64,000 nucleotides of DNA, from contig NZ_WPHG01000007.1 in assembly GCF_009742725.1 (NCBI RefSeq), positions 62,001-126,000 of the forward strand, read 5' to 3'. The notes beneath the pieces are model-generated. The model was given only the letters and a program-made list of their open reading frames with translations. It did no database searches and had not been told where the DNA came from. Positions 61,990 through 64,000 of the stretch are shown piece after piece. A program made the translations under genes and the position numbers. Position 1 is the first letter of the stretch; every line of letters begins with the position of its first letter. Source of the stretch: Nitratireductor arenosus. GTDB lineage: Bacteria; Pseudomonadota; Alphaproteobacteria; Rhizobiales; Rhizobiaceae.

Positions 61990-64000
61990 TCACCCCTTTC
62001 CCGGCGTGATCACCAGATTGCCGAAACGGTCGACGGCGGCGACGAGCCCCGGGTCGACGAAGATCGTGGTATCGGGTTGTTCCAGCAGCGCCGGCCCCTC
62101 GATCACCGCGCCGACGGCGAGGCCGAGCCGCTCGTAGACACCGGCGTCGTGATAGGCGCCGTCGGCGTAGACGCGCCGGGTCGCGGTCCGGCAGTGTTCG
62201 GCCGACTTGCCGTCGACGGGGGCGAAAACCTGCATGTCGAGCGCCGGCCGGCGGCCGATCACCGCGACGCGGTGGTTCATCACCCGCTTGGGGATACCGT
62301 CCAACAGCCTCCCGAAGGCGTCGCGGTAGGCAGCGTCGAAGGCGCCGGCGACCGTTTCGGCGTCGAGCCCGCCGGGGCCGATCGCGATCGGCACGGCGAC
62401 GGAATGGGTCTGGCCGAGATAAAGCATGTCGAGTTCGAACACCCGGTCGACGCGCTCGAAGGCAACGCCGGCGCGCGCCAGCACAGTCTCGGTGTCCTCG
62501 GCGACGGCCAGCATCGCGCGACCGAGCGCTTCGGCGTCGATATCGTCCAGCAGCCGGTTGACCGTCTGGACCCGGTCGTGGCGCATATCGGCCACGACGC
62601 AGCCGAGCGCTGAGGTGACGCCGGGAAAGCGCGGCACCAGGGCCGAGCCTAGGCCGACCTCCTTGATCAGCGCGCCTGTGTGCAATGCGCCGCCGCCACC
62701 GAAGGGCATGGCCGCGAACCTGGCCGGGTCGTGCCCCTTTTCGATCGAGACCAGGCGGATGGCGCCGGCCATCTTGGCGTTGGCAAGCCGCAAGATCGCC
62801 TCGGCCGCGTCCTCGACCGAAAGTTCGAGCGGGCGTGCGATCTCCGTCTCGATCGCCGCACGCGCGGCCTCGATGTCGAGCCGGTCGAGCTTGCCGCCGA
62901 TCGGGCGGTCGGCATTGATGCGGCCGAGCACGAGACTGGCGTCGGTGACCGTCGGACGGCTATTGCCGAGACCGTAGCAGACAGGGCCGGGATCGGAACC
63001 GGCCGATTCGGGCCCGACCTGCAACAGGCCGCTCTTGTCGAGCCCGGCGATCGAGCCGCCGCCGGCGCCGATCGTGGTGATCTCGATCATCGGGGTGCGC
63101 ACCACCAGGCCGAAATCGATCGCCGTCTGAGCGGCAAGCGTCGCCTTGCCGTCGGCCACCAGCGACACGTCGAAGGAGGTGCCGCCCATGTCGCAGGTGA
63201 TGATGTTGGTAAAACCGGCCGCCCGCGCGATGGCGGTTGCAGCGATCACGCCGGCCGCCGGTCCCGACAGCGCCGTGCGCACGGGATAGCGGCGCGCGGT
63301 CTCGGCCGACATCACCCCGCCGTTCGACTGCACGATCAAAAGCTCGCCGGCAAAGCCGCGCCCGTCCAGCCCCTGTTGCAGCCGCTCCAGATAGGACGAC
63401 ACCACCGGCTGCAGATAGGCGTTGAGCGTGGCGGTGGAGGCGCGCTCGAATTCGCGGATTTCCGGCAGGATCTCGGTGGCTGCGGTGACGAAGGCGTTGG
63501 GCCAGACCGAGCGCACCGCTTCGACGGCGCGGCGCTCGTTGTCGTCATTGGCGTAGCCGTTGATGAAAAACACGCACACCGCCTCGCAGCCGGCCGCGGC
63601 GAGAGCGCGAGCACGTTCGCGCACTTCGTCCTCCGCGACGGGAGTGAACACGGAGCCGTCGGCCAGCACCCGCTCGGCGACCTCGAGCCGGTCGCCACGT
63701 TCGACCACCGGGGTGAAGCCGCCCTTCAGCCCCCAGGTGGTCGGACGGTCGCGCCGGCGCATTTCGATCACATCGCGGAACCCCTCGGTGGTGATGATGC
63801 CGGTGCGCGCGCCCTTGCGTTCCAGAAGCGCGTTGGTGCCGACGGTGGTGCCGTGGACGAGTGTGCCAATCTCGGCGAAATCGGCGACAATCTCGGCGAT
63901 GCCCTGGACGAAGCCACGCGACTGGTCGCCGCGCGTGGAGGGAACTTTCGTCGTGACGACCGCGCCGGCGGCCTCGTCCAGCACAAAAACGTCGGTGAAG
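61990..64000 (-). CDS. Hydantoinase A / 5-oxoprolinase-type subunit, 5' end cut by the window
   Basis: At least 669 residues in the window. The frame is still open at 64000 with TFTDVFVLDEAAG, which is the start of the usual GGTFTD phosphate-binding loop, so only a few N-terminal residues are missing; the GTG at 63984 is not the start. Other blocks: VHGTTVGTNALLERKGA, ITCDMGGTSFDVSLVADG and FGGGGALHTGALIKEVG. A HyuB partner is not next to it in the window and may lie upstream beyond 64000. Confidence 0.92.
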   Translation of the reverse strand, partial: FTDVFVLDEAAGAVVTTKVPSTRGDQSRGFVQGIAEIVADFAEIGTLVHGTTVGTNALLERKGARTGIITTEGFRDVIEMRRRDRPTTWGLKGGFTPVVERGDRLEVAERVLADGSVFTPVAEDEVRERARALAAAGCEAVCVFFINGYANDDNERRAVEAVRSVWPNAFVTAATEILPEIREFERASTATLNAYLQPVVSSYLERLQQGLDGRGFAGELLIVQSNGGVMSAETARRYPVRTALSGPAAGVIAATAIARAAGFTNIITCDMGGTSFDVSLVADGKATLAAQTAIDFGLVVRTPMIEITTIGAGGGSIAGLDKSGLLQVGPESAGSDPGPVCYGLGNSRPTVTDASLVLGRINADRPIGGKLDRLDIEAARAAIETEIARPLELSVEDAAEAILRLANAKMAGAIRLVSIEKGHDPARFAAMPFGGGGALHTGALIKEVGLGSALVPRFPGVTSALGCVVADMRHDRVQTVNRLLDDIDAEALGRAMLAVAEDTETVLARAGVAFERVDRVFELDMLYLGQTHSVAVPIAIGPGGLDAETVAGAFDAAYRDAFGRLLDGIPKRVMNHRVAVIGRRPALDMQVFAPVDGKSAEHCRTATRRVYADGAYHDAGVYERLGLAVGAVIEGPALLEQPDTTIFVDPGLVAAVDRFGNLVITPGKG

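Noticed and set aside
63984-64000. GTG at 63984 as the start of the last hydantoinase A gene
   Set aside because: The codons before it encode TFTDVFV, part of the phosphate-binding loop essential to the family, so the gene begins beyond the window.
1-64000. CRISPR arrays, insertion sequences, rRNA genes, replication origin
   Set aside because: I looked for regularly spaced repeats, transposase motifs, rRNA segments and DnaA-box clusters and saw none.

Overview
The window is high-GC DNA with tightly packed, often overlapping genes. It looks like an alphaproteobacterium of the rhizobial order (Hyphomicrobiales); this is inferred from the oxygen-dependent cobalamin pathway in Pseudomonas denitrificans style, CbtAB, DUF1636-CobW, a TRAP transporter and many minus-strand ABC catabolic operons. 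No rRNA gene or ribosomal protein is present, so placement below order level is not attempted.

Layout. 1-4,140: end of an acyltransferase gene, a SAF-domain dehydrogenase and a chemoreceptor with its own terminator. 4,164-27,614: a large cobalamin cluster. A minus-strand arm (cbtB-cbtA-cobU-cobO-cobQ) and a plus-strand arm (DUF1636-cobW-cobN-cobG-cobH-cobI-cobJ-cobL-cobE-cobM-cobA-cobB-cobS-cobT-cobF) start from two cobalamin riboswitches about 830 bp apart; cobK lies antisense inside the plus arm, and cobD/cbiB with a phosphatase gene lie at the left edge. Together these run from uroporphyrinogen III through ring contraction, cobalt insertion, adenosylation and nucleotide-loop assembly; only the chelatase partners CobS/CobT (P. 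denitrificans naming) and BluB are not in the window. 27,839-36,383: a TRAP transporter, an aerobic-type indolepyruvate:ferredoxin oxidoreductase pair, a MarR regulator and an exported cyclase-family hydrolase, with a shared near-palindromic operator in front of three transcription units. 36,559-46,484: a ten-gene minus-strand operon (gntR, BMP-type ABC importer, nicotinamidase-like hydrolase, PfkB kinase, nucleoside phosphorylase, SIS isomerase, aldehyde dehydrogenase), most simply read as uptake and breakdown of a nucleoside.

46,943-48,110: an elongator-type tRNA-Met followed by an orphan gene of lower GC and the C-terminal scrap of a phage terminase, i.e. a decayed integrated element. 48,230-58,732: a dipeptide-type ABC transporter with a divergent M19 dipeptidase and a hydantoinase/oxoprolinase pair. 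58,858-64,000: an IclR regulator with two operators, then a second hydantoinase A gene (cut by the window end), an isochorismatase-fold protein lacking its catalytic cysteine and an FAD oxidoreductase.

Most promising as undescribed biology: the nucleoside operon (possibly nicotinamide riboside catabolism), the MarR-linked keto-acid/indolic acid regulon, and cobK embedded antisense within the riboswitch-controlled cob operon.
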